Notes: generated by a model not told the origin, from the letters alone. DNA of 64,000 nucleotides from an uncultured Fidelibacterota bacterium (GCA_913043235.1 CAJWLO010000008.1:1-64000), one strand, 5' to 3'. Numbered from the stretch's first letter, positions 1-10,636 are shown. Program-made: numbers and translations.

Positions 1-214
1 CATTCGGATCAAAAGGTTCTGCGATTCCCTCCGGCATCACAAAGTGATATGTAGGACGATGTTTATCTCGTAGTAATTTATCTCGAATGTGTGATAGATC
101 TAGAACATCATTTTGTAGGGATTTATCTTCTTGTGTACTGCAAGATGTCTGTACCGCTATTAAAATGATAATACTGGTAATTTTCAAGCATATAAAATAA
201 TTTAGTAATCTCAT
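1..214 (-). CDS. GH32-like secreted lipoprotein, N-terminal part only
   Basis: The gene runs off the left edge of the window, so only about the first 71 residues are visible. It begins at ATG 214-212 with an AGAGGT ribosome-binding site 7 bases upstream; an in-frame ATG at 229 lacks one. The product has a short positive n-region, a hydrophobic stretch and a lipobox ending in TSC, so it is probably an outer-membrane or periplasmic lipoprotein. The mature N-terminus reads HRPTYHF...EPFDPN, which resembles the RPQYHF...NDPNG start of GH32 (and related GH43/68) five-bladed propeller glycosidases. The usual W-x-N-D-P-N is changed to E-P-F-D-P-N. It lies 36 bp downstream of the sodium symporter gene and probably shares its transcript. 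The family call rests on one motif. Confidence 0.55.
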   Translation of the reverse strand, partial: MRLLNYFICLKITSIIILIAVQTSCSTQEDKSLQNDVLDLSHIRDKLLRDKHRPTYHFVMPEGIAEPFDPN

Positions 215-249
215 ATTGATACCTCTCATTGATTCAAATTAATAAGCAT

Positions 250-1878
250 TTACATACCTGCGATGCCAATCGGGGAAAAGTAAATAAGTATTAGGACCAG
301 TATACTAATAATGACTGCTGAATTAATAAGATCATTTCTGTTCCATGTAGAAGAAGATGCATATCTATCTTTTTCGACCGTTGTCCCATAGGTTAGACCG
401 TTGATTTTTTCATAGTCAGGAGCAGGTGTGAAAAGGCTGACAGCTATCATCAATGCAGTACATGCAAGGAAAGAAAAAATCGCAAAATATAGAAAATTAA
501 GATCTGCAATAGCATACCATGTTCCAGATATATTTGGCTTATTAATTTCAAGTATCAATCTCAACATCCCCGCTGAAAAACCCCCTATCAGTGCGGCCAA
601 GGCACCCTGAGAATTTATTCTTTTCCAAAAAATACCCATCAGAAATACTGCCGCTATTGGAGGTGCAATGTATGCTTGTACACTTTGCAAATAGGTGTAA
701 AGTTCGCCAGAAATAATTTTCATAAATGGTATCCATAGTATACCTGAAATAACAACAAACCCTGTGGCAATTCTTCCTATAAAAACTAGTTTTTTCTCTT
801 CTGTTTCAGGTTTCAGTTTTTTATAGATGTCAATCGTGAACAAAGTAGAACAGGAGTTAAATACAGAAGACAAGGAACTCATTAGAGCAGCCAGCAGTCC
901 ACCAGCAACAAGACCACGCATCCCTGCAGGTAACAATTCTTTTACAAGAGTGGGAAAAGCCTGATCCGAAGATTCATAGTTCAACTGGCCTGACTTAACC
1001 ATCGCAAAAGCGATAAGGCCTGGAATGAAAAATAAAAAAATTGGTAATAGTTTGAGATAGCCAGCAAAAATTGTGCCGCGCCTAGCTTGCGTTTCATCAC
1101 TGGCAGCGAGCACACGCTGTACAATATACTGATCAGTACACCAATACCAAATACCAATAATTGGTGGAGCAAACACCATTCCTATCCAAGGAAACTCCGG
1201 ATGATCAGCAGGTAGGAACATGTTGAAATGACCTGGCCCTACGCTCATTACCAAGCTGTCCCAACCACCTATTTTCATGAGTCCAATTACAGAAATTGTG
1301 AGTGATCCAAGAATCAAAACAATTGCCTGCAATGCATCTGTATATATAACAGCCCTCAGTCCACCCAAAATCGTATAGACTCCAGTTAATAATACTATTG
1401 CAAGTGCTCCAGACCAAAATTCAATACCCATGAGTGTTTGAAAAACCACTGCTCCGGCGTATACTGTTGCTGAGACTTTCGTCAGTACATAACCTATGAG
1501 TGATATAATTGACAGTATCCATCTGGACTCTGATGAGTATCTGCGCTCTAAGAATTCAGGCATGGTAAAAACGCTACTTCGCATATAAAAAGGAACAAAA
1601 ACCCAACCCAAAAGCAAAATTATCCAAGAATGAAGTTCGTAGTGCCCCATGACCATACCGCTATTTGCAGCGGTTCCAGCCAATCCGACTACATGCTCAG
1701 ATCCAATATTAGATGCGAAAATTGAAGCGCCAATAACAAACCATCCCAAGTTTCGCCCTGCGAGGAAATAATCCTGTGCTGATTCCTGATTTTTCTGAAT
1801 TACCCACCATATTATTGCAAGTAATATTGTAAAATAAATAGCCAAAATTGTCCAATCAAATAGAGTAAATATTTTAAT
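250..1878 (-). CDS. Sodium:solute symporter (SSS family), probable sugar transporter
   Basis: About 543 residues with 13-14 hydrophobic segments. SSS landmarks seen: the N-terminal DW..LA.YF helix, YFLAGRNLGW after helix 1, SNIGSEHVVGLAG in helix 2, the LGGLRAVIYTDALQ motif and the VFNSCSTLFTIDIY segment. These resemble the SGLT/inositol branch that moves sugars or polyols with sodium across the inner membrane. No ATG, GTG or TTG lies at the expected start. Upstream of the first TTG (1845) the frame stays open through helix 1, and a strong AAAGGAG sits 6 bases before ATT at 1878-1876, so ATT is taken as the start. If TTG 1845 were used, 11 residues of helix 1 would be lost. The lipoprotein gene follows 36 bp downstream. 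The substrate is not predictable from sequence alone. Confidence 0.85.
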   Translation of the reverse strand: MKIFTLFDWTILAIYFTILLAIIWWVIQKNQESAQDYFLAGRNLGWFVIGASIFASNIGSEHVVGLAGTAANSGMVMGHYELHSWIILLLGWVFVPFYMRSSVFTMPEFLERRYSSESRWILSIISLIGYVLTKVSATVYAGAVVFQTLMGIEFWSGALAIVLLTGVYTILGGLRAVIYTDALQAIVLILGSLTISVIGLMKIGGWDSLVMSVGPGHFNMFLPADHPEFPWIGMVFAPPIIGIWYWCTDQYIVQRVLAASDETQARRGTIFAGYLKLLPIFLFFIPGLIAFAMVKSGQLNYESSDQAFPTLVKELLPAGMRGLVAGGLLAALMSSLSSVFNSCSTLFTIDIYKKLKPETEEKKLVFIGRIATGFVVISGILWIPFMKIISGELYTYLQSVQAYIAPPIAAVFLMGIFWKRINSQGALAALIGGFSAGMLRLILEINKPNISGTWYAIADLNFLYFAIFSFLACTALMIAVSLFTPAPDYEKINGLTYGTTVEKDRYASSSTWNRNDLINSAVIISILVLILIYFSPIGIAGM

Positions 1879-1890
1879 AATTAGCTCCTT
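1876..1890 (-). promoter_or_regulatory. Shine-Dalgarno site with apparent ATT start codon
   Basis: On the minus strand AAAGGAG (GGAG at 1888-1885) is followed by CTAATT and then ATT, in frame with the symporter. Spacing is 6 bases. No ATG, GTG or TTG lies in frame within 35 bases. The same geometry occurs at 52954-52966. Confidence 0.5.
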
Positions 1891-1961
1891 TTTATATTAT
1901 CCTAATAGTGGTATCACGATCTTAAATCTACTTTATGCACTATAGCGCAAGAAAGACAATT

Positions 1962-3058
1962 TTACTTAATTTGTTTCCACCAATTCTTTGAATGAAATTC
2001 TTTGTCACTGAAGACAAATTCTCCTATTCGAGGGGTAACTAAATCAATTTGTGCTTTGCTGGCGGCCTCAATTGCTAATTTGATGGGTTCATCCCAATCA
2101 TGGTAGGCTAAGTTGAAGGTTCCCCAATGAACAGGAAACATTCGTTTAGCCTGAACAGCATGTTGAGGGTCCATATGTATATCAAGCCAAGAGTCTCCCG
2201 GTCCATAGGCTCCTATTTTTATAAAGCTCATATCGAAAGGTCCAAAGCGTTCCCCAATTTCTTTAAAATGTTCTGAATATCCAGTATCTCCACTGTAGTA
2301 AAAACTATGTTTCGGTCCAATTACACTCCAAGATGACCAAAGGGTAGCCTTATAATCAGTAAGTCCTCGTCCTGAATAATGCCGATTGGGAGTACAAATA
2401 ATCCTAATCTTGCTAACAATTTTCTCCTGCCACCATTCCAACTCTTGAATTTGTTTTTTAGATACACTCCACTTTTCTAAATGAGCTCCAATCCCTAAGG
2501 GAACAAAAAATATTGTCTCATTTTTCGATAGGTGAGTGATCGTTTCCATATCTAAATGATCGTGTGAGATTACTACTGCATCAATCTTGGGTAGATCTTG
2601 AAGGGTAATTGGGGGTGGATGAAAACGTTTTGGCCCAAAATCAAAAGGAGATGCATAATCGGAAAATCCTGGATCAATCAGTATCCGAATACCATCAATT
2701 TCTACATAGACGCTTGAATGACCAATCCAAAATGCTCTAAGAGTTGATGAGTTTAATATCTTTAAAAAAGAATCTAATACGGAAATGACTGGTATTTTAA
2801 AAGGTGGAATCCGGATTTCATCATAGAAAAGCATTTCTGTAAAAATGATCCAATTTCAGAAAATTTAAATGGAGACTGTTGTTTTACATTTGTAAATCTA
2901 CCATCTTTATATTGTTCATTATCCTGTAAACGTTTCAGTCGATCACCAGAGATTTTCCCTCCAAAAGTGGGAAGAGACAAAACAAAATAAATCATTATCC
3001 CTATAACGATCAAAACCATAAAAGAAATCCACCATATCTTTCTATTTTTCAACTTCAT
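1962..3058 (-). pseudogene. Decayed MBL-fold metallohydrolase (UlaG/NAPE-PLD-like)
   Basis: Two overlapping frames together encode one MBL-fold protein. The upstream frame (3058-2774; MKLKNRK start, TTG at 3082 possible) carries an N-terminal membrane anchor and the FGG...YKDGRF...N leader typical of this family. The downstream frame (2834-1962) carries the hydrolase domain: WIGHSSVYVEIDG, GPKRFHPPP, SGDTGYSEHF, PVHWGTFNLAYH. Joining them needs a -1 shift; restoring one base in the A5 run at 2841-2845 (T5 on the coding strand) gives continuous family-like sequence. The metal motif is also damaged: it reads SHDHLDMETI, whereas the intact paralogue at 60793-61845 has SHNHYDHLD, so the second Asp-His pair is gone. 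Two separate lesions argue for a pseudogene rather than a single read error. Confidence 0.65.
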
Positions 3059-3129
3059 ATCAAATTCTAAAGTAAAACTCAAAGTCTAAATAATAAAATA
3101 TTATTCAAAAATAAACTATACTTTATGTA

Positions 3130-5409
3130 TTATTTTAAGAATGTTACTGACTTTGTTTCTTTGTAAAGGGATGTTACTTTTTGATGAAAAGCTTTATCGT
3201 AATTATACTCAAAATTATTAACTTCCAATGAAATTAAATAAACTCCTGAACTAACAGGTTGACCATTTTTATTCTTCCCATTCCAATTGAATGTATGCTG
3301 TCCTGGCCTATCCAATCCATTATATATCTCACGGATGTGCTCACCTTTTGAATTGAAAATATCTAATTTTACATATGTGCCAATAGGCAATGAATATTGT
3401 ACAGAAGTAAAATAATTAAATGGATTCGGATAAACAGTGTTTAACCCAAATTTTTCCGGAATAAGACACATATTTGTGTGGCTACCCAAAAGCTCATTAT
3501 CCATCCAATTCATTCTTTTTAATATCCAATCTCGTAAATATTCAACTTCTTCTTCGTAAGTGTTACCAATAAAATAATTTGGCCAAACGTATTGACCTAG
3601 TGTTGACCAACGCTCAAAATTTCTTCCCGCAGCTATACCAATATGATCATACAAGGAATCTATCAAAGTGTTTACATATTGATCAGATAGGGTATTCTCT
3701 CGCAGTTCAATCCATCTTGCAGCAACTCCATTGTGGAATACTGGGTCAATCCAGATAAGGCACCACCAAAAGGGATTAATCCAATCATATTCTCCCCAGA
3801 TATGTTCAGTCAAATCTATAATCCAACCTTCTGTATCCCAACCTTCATCATAGTTAGCATTACCAAACCCAAGATTAAAATCCCATATAGGTCCTGCTAC
3901 CAAGCGTCCATCATTACTATCTTTATCTTTATGCAGAAATGTACTTAAACGATAGCCATCGATATTTTTTGTTATCTCTTGCATTATAAAATAGTCTATA
4001 AAAGAATCCCAATTAATCATGCTCGGAAAACCTGTCACTGGGTTCGCATAATCAGCATTTTTCATTAATTTTTCAAAATCATCAATATAGCTCTGAATAT
4101 ACTCTTTTTGTTGATAGACTATATCGTCAGGCTTTGGGTAATGATACTGATAAAATCCTTCTTTCCGATTATTGCTATAATCGATTAAATCTGAGTACCA
4201 ACCACCCAAGTTCTCCCCATCCCACTTATCAATTTTGATTATGTATCCCCCCGTTAAATCATCCCCACTAACCTCATCGGGATTTAGTTTTGCAATATCC
4301 ACTCTGTTTTTATCCCGCTTGATTTTTTCTAGCATCACGTAAAGTCCATTATACTCCCCATTTAAAACGAGCTCAAAATATTGGGATCTACTGGCATATC
4401 TACCTGCATCACGAGCCATTTTATAAATAATAGCATTACGCATTAATGATTTATCAGTATAAGGAGCATTGAATATCCAATCATTTTCTGCTGGCATCCC
4501 AAATAGCGATACATTATTGTTTTCTCCAAGGCTATCTCTTGTCTCAACAGCAAATTGCTTTTTAGGAAAATGCTGCGTTGAAGACCCGCGAATCTCAATG
4601 CCTACATAACCATCATAATGATTAAAATCATCATTAATGTTGTTTAATTCACCCGAATCATTATGTATTATTCCCATATGAGCGGTAATCTTTTCTTCTG
4701 ATTGGATTTGTGTTCCGTAGGTATCAATAAAAACTATAGGTAAATGAGAATTAGTAAATTCTAGTGGAACAGAAAACCAATCAGGAGGGACACCATAAAG
4801 AGAGATATCAATGGGGATCTCAACTGATAAAAAAAATATTCCTGACATATCTGACGATGAGATGCCTACATTGTGGACTTCTATTGCAAGAACATTCTCT
4901 CCATTAGCAAGTGTTTGATAAAGATGCGTATCATTTATCAAAAACTTCTCTGGAGCACCTCCCTGGTACATATTCGCTTCATGATCAATAGATGCTGTTT
5001 CATTATATGTTACAAATGAGCCAGGCGGACCCATATTTGTAGATCTAGCAATTTCTACACCATTAATGTACGCAACAAAACCATCATCATAGTCTCCGTG
5101 CAGTACTAATCCTAAGAAATTATTAAGGTCATCTACTTGGAATTTGACTCGAAAAAATACAGATATTGTATTAGGGATAATTGTATTATCATCCCCATCG
5201 GCGTAACCAAAGCCTCCCTGACCTAGTTGCCAATCTGTGTCGTCAAAATCAATATCATTCCAATTTTCCGGCGGAGAAATAGTTCCTACAAAATAACGCC
5301 AGTACGCATTAGAATAAATAATTGTCTCCCAATGAGTTTGGGATAAAATAAAATCAGTTAAAATTAAATGTAAAAGAAATAGGACTATAATGGACCGCTT
5401 TGGATACAT
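3130..5409 (-). CDS. Secreted CotH-kinase family protein with T9SS-like tail
   Basis: 759 residues. A signal peptide covers about 1-23 and ends LSQ. Residues about 30-195 form a beta-sandwich region (GGFGYADGDDNT, LAIEVHNVGISSSDMSG) that often precedes CotH domains. The CotH kinase-like domain covers about 215-600, with LEKIKRDKNRVDIAKL, GGYIIKIDKWDG and GPIWDFNLGFGNA, the last carrying the likely metal-binding Asp/Asn. CotH is an atypical spore-coat protein kinase; in FCB bacteria related secreted proteins have unproven targets. The C-terminus (YPNPFN...WNGKNKNGQPVSSGVYL) is a FlgD-like type IX sorting domain, so the protein is probably exported to the surface. It is the last gene of the minus run, 11 bp after the DUF5916 gene. 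A paralogue lies at 53202-55397. Confidence 0.85.
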   Translation of the reverse strand: MYPKRSIIVLFLLHLILTDFILSQTHWETIIYSNAYWRYFVGTISPPENWNDIDFDDTDWQLGQGGFGYADGDDNTIIPNTISVFFRVKFQVDDLNNFLGLVLHGDYDDGFVAYINGVEIARSTNMGPPGSFVTYNETASIDHEANMYQGGAPEKFLINDTHLYQTLANGENVLAIEVHNVGISSSDMSGIFFLSVEIPIDISLYGVPPDWFSVPLEFTNSHLPIVFIDTYGTQIQSEEKITAHMGIIHNDSGELNNINDDFNHYDGYVGIEIRGSSTQHFPKKQFAVETRDSLGENNNVSLFGMPAENDWIFNAPYTDKSLMRNAIIYKMARDAGRYASRSQYFELVLNGEYNGLYVMLEKIKRDKNRVDIAKLNPDEVSGDDLTGGYIIKIDKWDGENLGGWYSDLIDYSNNRKEGFYQYHYPKPDDIVYQQKEYIQSYIDDFEKLMKNADYANPVTGFPSMINWDSFIDYFIMQEITKNIDGYRLSTFLHKDKDSNDGRLVAGPIWDFNLGFGNANYDEGWDTEGWIIDLTEHIWGEYDWINPFWWCLIWIDPVFHNGVAARWIELRENTLSDQYVNTLIDSLYDHIGIAAGRNFERWSTLGQYVWPNYFIGNTYEEEVEYLRDWILKRMNWMDNELLGSHTNMCLIPEKFGLNTVYPNPFNYFTSVQYSLPIGTYVKLDIFNSKGEHIREIYNGLDRPGQHTFNWNGKNKNGQPVSSGVYLISLEVNNFEYNYDKAFHQKVTSLYKETKSVTFLK

Positions 5410-5420
5410 CTTAATTGAAC

Positions 5421-7598
5421 TTAGAATCTATACGTGTAATTAATTTTAATCGAACTTGATCTTGAAATTGTACTATAATCATTACTCCCTATAACATTTT
5501 CATTTTCTTGCCAATTATTATTGTATACTAGATATAAATCGCTACCAGGGCGAATTATATACCTAATTTTTGAATATAAACCTAAAACATTTGATATATC
5601 GTCATATTGTATATTATTATAGAATGCTAGTCGGGGTGTCGGGTAAATCCCAATAATAATTTTGTATAAAGTTGTTTTAAAATCACCTGAACTTAGTTTT
5701 ACATCATTATACTCGAATTCACCAAATAAATTGATTCCAGGAAAAAAATCTATGAATAGTTTGCTTTTTACAGTTTGTTTTTCCCCAGTCCAAAAATCAC
5801 CTCTGAATGCCATAAACTCAGCTGCAATTTTTCTACTATTAGAAGTTTTTGTACCAATCCAGAACCCATTTGACTTATAGTGACCGCTGGTTATGATGTT
5901 TCCTTCCCGAATCTCATAATCAGTGTCAAGATATTCTCTTAGGATTTTTGCTCCAATAAATGCTTCATCTCCATTTTCAAATTTTATCTTAAAGACATGT
6001 ACTTTTGTTTCCTGCTTTATTAGTCTTCCAGCAATATCTGTCATATGCTCAAGGTCAATACCAAACTCAAGTTGTCTGACCTTTTCCCAAGTTAATGGAC
6101 GGGGTTTATATTTAACAGTGGGCTGTAATCGTTTAAAACCATTCCTCGGGGCGAATCCGACTGATGGATTAAAATTATTACCCAGTTCTCGATAAGAGAC
6201 ATGGCCATCCCATAAATCATTGGGATAAGTAAATCGTAATCCTCTTGCTGATAAATCAGTTAATTTATTGCTTAAATTATTTTTTGAATCATGACCAACA
6301 GCAAATGCCTGAAACTGGAAATCTTTATCACCCCAAAACGTGGCAGTTGAGTAATCAAAATCTAAACCAAATAGATCTTGATCCTGATAGATAGAGTCGG
6401 TTTTTGCTGATCGACCGGTATAAATAAATCCTAAGTACGACTGCTTTAACAAAGATTTTTTTACACGCGCAATTTGAAAGTTTTCAGCTGGTATATTTTC
6501 AACACCCTTGGTATGCAAATTCATAGCACCTATTTCATATTTACCTAATTTCCCATTGAGACGTCCTCCATAGGAGATCGGAATTTTACTCCCTTCGGAT
6601 ATACCAATTCTTCTGCTGAAAAATGGGATAACATAATTATTATTTGCAAAAGAATAGACCCCAGATCCTTCTAAGAAAAAACTTCTTTTTTCTTTAAGTG
6701 CTTTTGGGAATCTTTCCAGATTAATTATCCGGTCATCTACTTCTGCTTCAGCAAAATCTGTATTATATGTCAATGAGCCTTTTAGACCTGGTCTAATATT
6801 GAATGATAAGTCAAAGCCAATATTGTTTTGATTATCCAAACTCTCGCTACTGCTGTATTGATCCTTAAAAATATAATATGGCTTGGTCTCTAGACCCTTG
6901 CCAGGTATTATTCCTCTTAATCCAGTAAGTTCCCCAGCGTAGACAGGTTTTGTTAGCCATAATCCCCTTTTGTATCCTGTCCACTTAGCATCTTCATTTT
7001 TTCGACGAATCGTTCTCTGGAAATTAATTCCCCATGTATCATTATTTGGATTAAATGCGAGTGTCTGGAAAGGAATAACTATCTCTGCCGTCCAACCACT
7101 TTCATCTATTGTTACTCTAACATCCCAAATGCCGTCCCAGGATTTATTTAGATTGAACCTACCGCCTACTCCTATGATTCCGTCACCCAGAATACCCACT
7201 GGGTTTGTTTCAAAAAAATATCCTGTACGATAATCTCTGTAGGTATCAATGATAAACATAAACCGGTCATCACCCCTTAATGGAGCATCACGTTTTTTCT
7301 GAAAAGCCATTATACCTTCCGGATTACTATCATAAAATTTTGCACCTATATATAAATTATCCTGATCATAGATGACATAGACTTCAGTCTTTTCAGAGCA
7401 TGGTGCGCCTTCGATGGGATCTCTCTGCTTAAAATCAGTTGCAGGCTCAACCGTGAACCAGACTGGCTCATCAAGAACACCATCTAATTTTATTGATCCC
7501 TTCTCTACAATTTTGGTTGTGATAACCGGCCTATTTTCTTGTGAGAATAACTGATTAATTAATAAAATTATCATAACAAGATAATGGAAAAGGATCAT
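5421..7598 (-). CDS. DUF5916 outer-membrane protein with CBM9-like domain
   Basis: 725 residues. A signal peptide ends near LFSQ (about residue 20). Residues about 25-210 match the carbohydrate-binding-family-9-like fold found at the start of DUF5916 proteins: IKLDGVLDEPVW, LYIGAKFYDSNP, DDRFMFIIDTYRD, INFQRTIRRKNED. The rest is rich in alternating hydrophobic and polar strands and ends in INYTYRF with a terminal Phe, as expected for an outer-membrane beta-barrel. The family is common in Bacteroidota and related phyla and has no proven activity; surface sugar binding or processing is inferred from the N-terminal domain. It sits 20 bp after xylB and 11 bp before the CotH gene, so it is probably co-transcribed with the xylose genes. 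Confidence 0.85.
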   Translation of the reverse strand: MILFHYLVMIILLINQLFSQENRPVITTKIVEKGSIKLDGVLDEPVWFTVEPATDFKQRDPIEGAPCSEKTEVYVIYDQDNLYIGAKFYDSNPEGIMAFQKKRDAPLRGDDRFMFIIDTYRDYRTGYFFETNPVGILGDGIIGVGGRFNLNKSWDGIWDVRVTIDESGWTAEIVIPFQTLAFNPNNDTWGINFQRTIRRKNEDAKWTGYKRGLWLTKPVYAGELTGLRGIIPGKGLETKPYYIFKDQYSSSESLDNQNNIGFDLSFNIRPGLKGSLTYNTDFAEAEVDDRIINLERFPKALKEKRSFFLEGSGVYSFANNNYVIPFFSRRIGISEGSKIPISYGGRLNGKLGKYEIGAMNLHTKGVENIPAENFQIARVKKSLLKQSYLGFIYTGRSAKTDSIYQDQDLFGLDFDYSTATFWGDKDFQFQAFAVGHDSKNNLSNKLTDLSARGLRFTYPNDLWDGHVSYRELGNNFNPSVGFAPRNGFKRLQPTVKYKPRPLTWEKVRQLEFGIDLEHMTDIAGRLIKQETKVHVFKIKFENGDEAFIGAKILREYLDTDYEIREGNIITSGHYKSNGFWIGTKTSNSRKIAAEFMAFRGDFWTGEKQTVKSKLFIDFFPGINLFGEFEYNDVKLSSGDFKTTLYKIIIGIYPTPRLAFYNNIQYDDISNVLGLYSKIRYIIRPGSDLYLVYNNNWQENENVIGSNDYSTISRSSSIKINYTYRF

Positions 7599-7618
7599 AA
7601 TATTTTAATAATATTTTT

Positions 7619-9181
7619 TTAAATTTTCAAAGCTGAATACAATTTGAAAGGGTTATCCCCTTCTAAGCCTTGGATCCGTGATGACAAAGATTGATATAAT
7701 ATTTTTAGTTTGTCATAGGTGTTTTTATACTCTGGGCGTGGAGTTTTAATCAAGTTATGATTATAAGTTATAAAACCATCGCATATTTCATTTATTGTAG
7801 TGTTTTCCCCTGATTCTTTTTGCCAAACCCAGCAAGCATGAATCGCAGCTCCTAAAGCAACACCTTCTCCAGTAACAGGAGTGGTTTCTGCAGAAAAAAT
7901 ATCAGCTATTGTTTGGCACCAGGCTGGTGATTGAGATAAACCCCCAGTGAGAAATATCTGCTTTGGTACTACCGGCAAAGATTTAAACCCACTATATAAA
8001 TTAAGTAAATGACCTTCTATGATTGAACGAGACAATGTTTTTTGATTGAAGTCATCTAATGTAAAACCAAAATAGAGGGGTGTAGCATTTGGTATATCGG
8101 GAGTTCTTTCACCTTCATACCAGGGAATTAGAACCCTGCCATTATTTCCAGGTTCAGTTTGATCAATTAATTTATCAAATTGGTGATGACTTATATCGTT
8201 GATTCTGCAAAACTCATCAAAACCATTCGCCAAGTTTGATACACAAAGAAGAGGTAAATAATTACCCGTACTATCGCAAAAGGATGCTATCTCACCTTCA
8301 GGATCAACAAATGGCTCTTCCATGAAAGTATATGCAGTCCCGCTTGTACCAAGACTGACTGTAACAATACCAGGTTTAACATTTCCGGTACCAATAGCAC
8401 CATACATATTATCTCCAGAGCCAGCATCAATCATGCAATCAGAAGAAAAACCGAAACGTTCCAATAAGTTATCTGATATATTACCAATCGGTTCTGTAGA
8501 AGGTCTGACGACTGGCAGCTTATTTTTTAAGCTAGGATCTATGCAGGAGATTAAATCTAAAGACCAATCTTGCTTAACCGGATTCCAAAGAGCCGTACCA
8601 GAAGTATCCCCAGGCTCCATGACTGCTACGCCGCCAGTTAGATACCAATTGACATAGTTATGTACAAGAAAAAGAATCCTGCTATTTTCATAATTTAACT
8701 TTTCGTTACGAAACATATGATAAATTTTGGCAGCTGTATATCCCGTTCGCTGAGTATTACCGATTTCAGCGATCATCTTATCCTTACCACCAATTTTTTC
8801 AGTTAAGAGATCACATTCTTCTTGCGTTGAAAAATCATTCCATAGTTTTGACATGGGTCGGGCAAGATGACCTTCTGAATCTATGGCGACAAGACCATGC
8901 TGCTGGCCAGAGACGCTAATCGCTTTTATTTCAGCCATAGGGAAACCGCTATCCATTGCTTTCTGGAATACAGCATCCACTGCCTCAATCCACATTAGAG
9001 GATTGGATTCAGATACTCCTGGTATATTAGTGTTTATTACACCGTTTTCCGTATTGTAATGGGGCAAATCTGTATCATAATTAACCTTGCCAATATATTC
9101 TAACGTTTTTTTTTGACTATCAATGATTACAATTTTACAACTCTGTGTCGAGACATCGATTCCTGTGAAATAATTGGGCAT
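7619..9181 (-). CDS. xylB: Xylulokinase
   Basis: 520 residues, FGGY kinase family. It phosphorylates D-xylulose to D-xylulose 5-phosphate with ATP in the cytoplasm, feeding the pentose phosphate pathway. Seen: N-terminal GIDVSTQSCKIVIID (phosphate loop), SVSGQQHGLVAID (substrate motif), ALWNPVKQDWS, DAGSGDNMYGAIGTG and VTVSLGTSGTAYTF, then LTGGLSQSPAWCQTIADIF and GEGVALGAAIHA in the second lobe. Length is normal for the family. It starts at ATG 9181; no clear ribosome-binding site precedes it, which may mean translational coupling to xylA 35 bp upstream. Adjacency to xylose isomerase makes xylulose a safer substrate call than other FGGY sugars. Confidence 0.93.
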   Translation of the reverse strand: MPNYFTGIDVSTQSCKIVIIDSQKKTLEYIGKVNYDTDLPHYNTENGVINTNIPGVSESNPLMWIEAVDAVFQKAMDSGFPMAEIKAISVSGQQHGLVAIDSEGHLARPMSKLWNDFSTQEECDLLTEKIGGKDKMIAEIGNTQRTGYTAAKIYHMFRNEKLNYENSRILFLVHNYVNWYLTGGVAVMEPGDTSGTALWNPVKQDWSLDLISCIDPSLKNKLPVVRPSTEPIGNISDNLLERFGFSSDCMIDAGSGDNMYGAIGTGNVKPGIVTVSLGTSGTAYTFMEEPFVDPEGEIASFCDSTGNYLPLLCVSNLANGFDEFCRINDISHHQFDKLIDQTEPGNNGRVLIPWYEGERTPDIPNATPLYFGFTLDDFNQKTLSRSIIEGHLLNLYSGFKSLPVVPKQIFLTGGLSQSPAWCQTIADIFSAETTPVTGEGVALGAAIHACWVWQKESGENTTINEICDGFITYNHNLIKTPRPEYKNTYDKLKILYQSLSSRIQGLEGDNPFKLYSALKI

Positions 9182-9216
9182 ATTAGAGGAGGCTTTCCCC
9201 GATATAAAAAAATTAA

Positions 9217-10554
9217 TTATCGAATATATTGATTAATGATTGCTTCGTATAATTCCTGTTTGCCACTTGTTTGTTTTGGTTCACCGTATACTTCGGCTAG
9301 ATTAGCTAACTCGTCGAGACGAAAATTTCCATTTTCAAATGATGATCCATCACCTTGATCAAAACTACTATATCGTTCTTTTTTCATATCCGGTAGATTA
9401 GATTTATTTAATATACCATCCGCTGCAAGAAGACCTCTGGCTAAAGCATCCATGGAGCCTATATGACCAATAAAAATATCCTCCAAATCAGTTGAATTTC
9501 GCCTTGTTTTCGCATCAAAATTCATACCTCCGTTTCCAACTCCATCTCCATTAAGTAGTACTAGCATCAATTCGGTTGCATCATAAAGGTTAAGCAGAAA
9601 TTCATCTGTATCCCAGCCATTCATCGGATCACCCTGATTAATATCTAAACTCCCAAATAAGCCATAGTCAATAGCAGTTTGTACTTCATGAGCATAGGTG
9701 TGGCCTGCCAGTGTTGCGTGATTGTTTTCAATATTTAATTTATAGTCCTTCTCTAGACCATATTTATGTATAAAAGCAACCACGGCTGATACATCAAAAT
9801 CATATTGATGCTTTGAAGGTTCCATTGGCTTTGGCTCAATTAAAAACGTTCCTTCAAATCCAGATTCTCTGCCATAATCCCTTGCCTTTTGAAGAAACAA
9901 TCCCAAATGATCTAACTCCCGTTTCATATCAGTATTCAATAATGAATAGTAACCTTCTCGTCCTCCCCAAAAAACATAATTATCACCACCAAGCTTAATT
10001 GTTGCATCTAAGGCAGCTTTTACTTGTGCCGCAGCATGAGTTAATACTTGGAAATCAGGATTTGTTATTGCTCCATTCATATAGCGCGGATTTGAAAAAA
10101 GATTTGCTGTACCCCATAATAGCTTAACCCCTGATTTTCCTTGCTTTTCATAAGCTATATCAATTATCTCTTTTAGATTATCTTCTGTTTCTTTTACATT
10201 ATCTCCTTCCGGAGAAATGTCACGATCATGAAAACAATAAAAAGGTACTCCAAGTTTAGTAAAAAATTCGAATGCTGCATCCAGCCTTGCTTTCGCAGCA
10301 GCCATTGGGTCCTGAATTTCATCCCATGGAAAGACCATAGTACCAGGACCAAAGGGGTCTCCTCCTGTCCCACAAAAAGAATGCCAGTAGGCCACGGAAA
10401 ATCTGAAGTGCTCCTTCATGGTTTTACCTGCTACGATTTTATTTTCATCATAGTATTTAAATGCAAGTGGGTTTCTAGAATCCGGTCCTTCAAATTCAAT
10501 CTTATCAATACCTTGAAAATACTCTTTATTACCTATAGTTACATCTAATGGCAT
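9217..10554 (-). CDS. xylA: Xylose isomerase
   Basis: 445 residues. It interconverts D-xylose and D-xylulose in the cytoplasm using two divalent metals. Seen: [20 protein letters not shown], the catalytic HDRD motif near residue 109 ([11 protein letters not shown]), [35 protein letters not shown]-like segment, [34 protein letters not shown] and [17 protein letters not shown]. The long N-terminus marks the class II group. I place the start at ATG 10554 because GGAGGGG lies 6 bases upstream; the in-frame ATG 15 bases earlier has no such site. It is followed by xylB after 35 bp. Confidence 0.96.
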   Translation of the reverse strand: MPLDVTIGNKEYFQGIDKIEFEGPDSRNPLAFKYYDENKIVAGKTMKEHFRFSVAYWHSFCGTGGDPFGPGTMVFPWDEIQDPMAAAKARLDAAFEFFTKLGVPFYCFHDRDISPEGDNVKETEDNLKEIIDIAYEKQGKSGVKLLWGTANLFSNPRYMNGAITNPDFQVLTHAAAQVKAALDATIKLGGDNYVFWGGREGYYSLLNTDMKRELDHLGLFLQKARDYGRESGFEGTFLIEPKPMEPSKHQYDFDVSAVVAFIHKYGLEKDYKLNIENNHATLAGHTYAHEVQTAIDYGLFGSLDINQGDPMNGWDTDEFLLNLYDATELMLVLLNGDGVGNGGMNFDAKTRRNSTDLEDIFIGHIGSMDALARGLLAADGILNKSNLPDMKKERYSSFDQGDGSSFENGNFRLDELANLAEVYGEPKQTSGKQELYEAIINQYIR

Positions 10555-10636
10555 ATTTAACCCCTCCATTTATAGGTTATTTTCCCTATTAATAGGACTC
10601 TAATTATTAAAACATAATTGAATCGCTTTATCTTCA

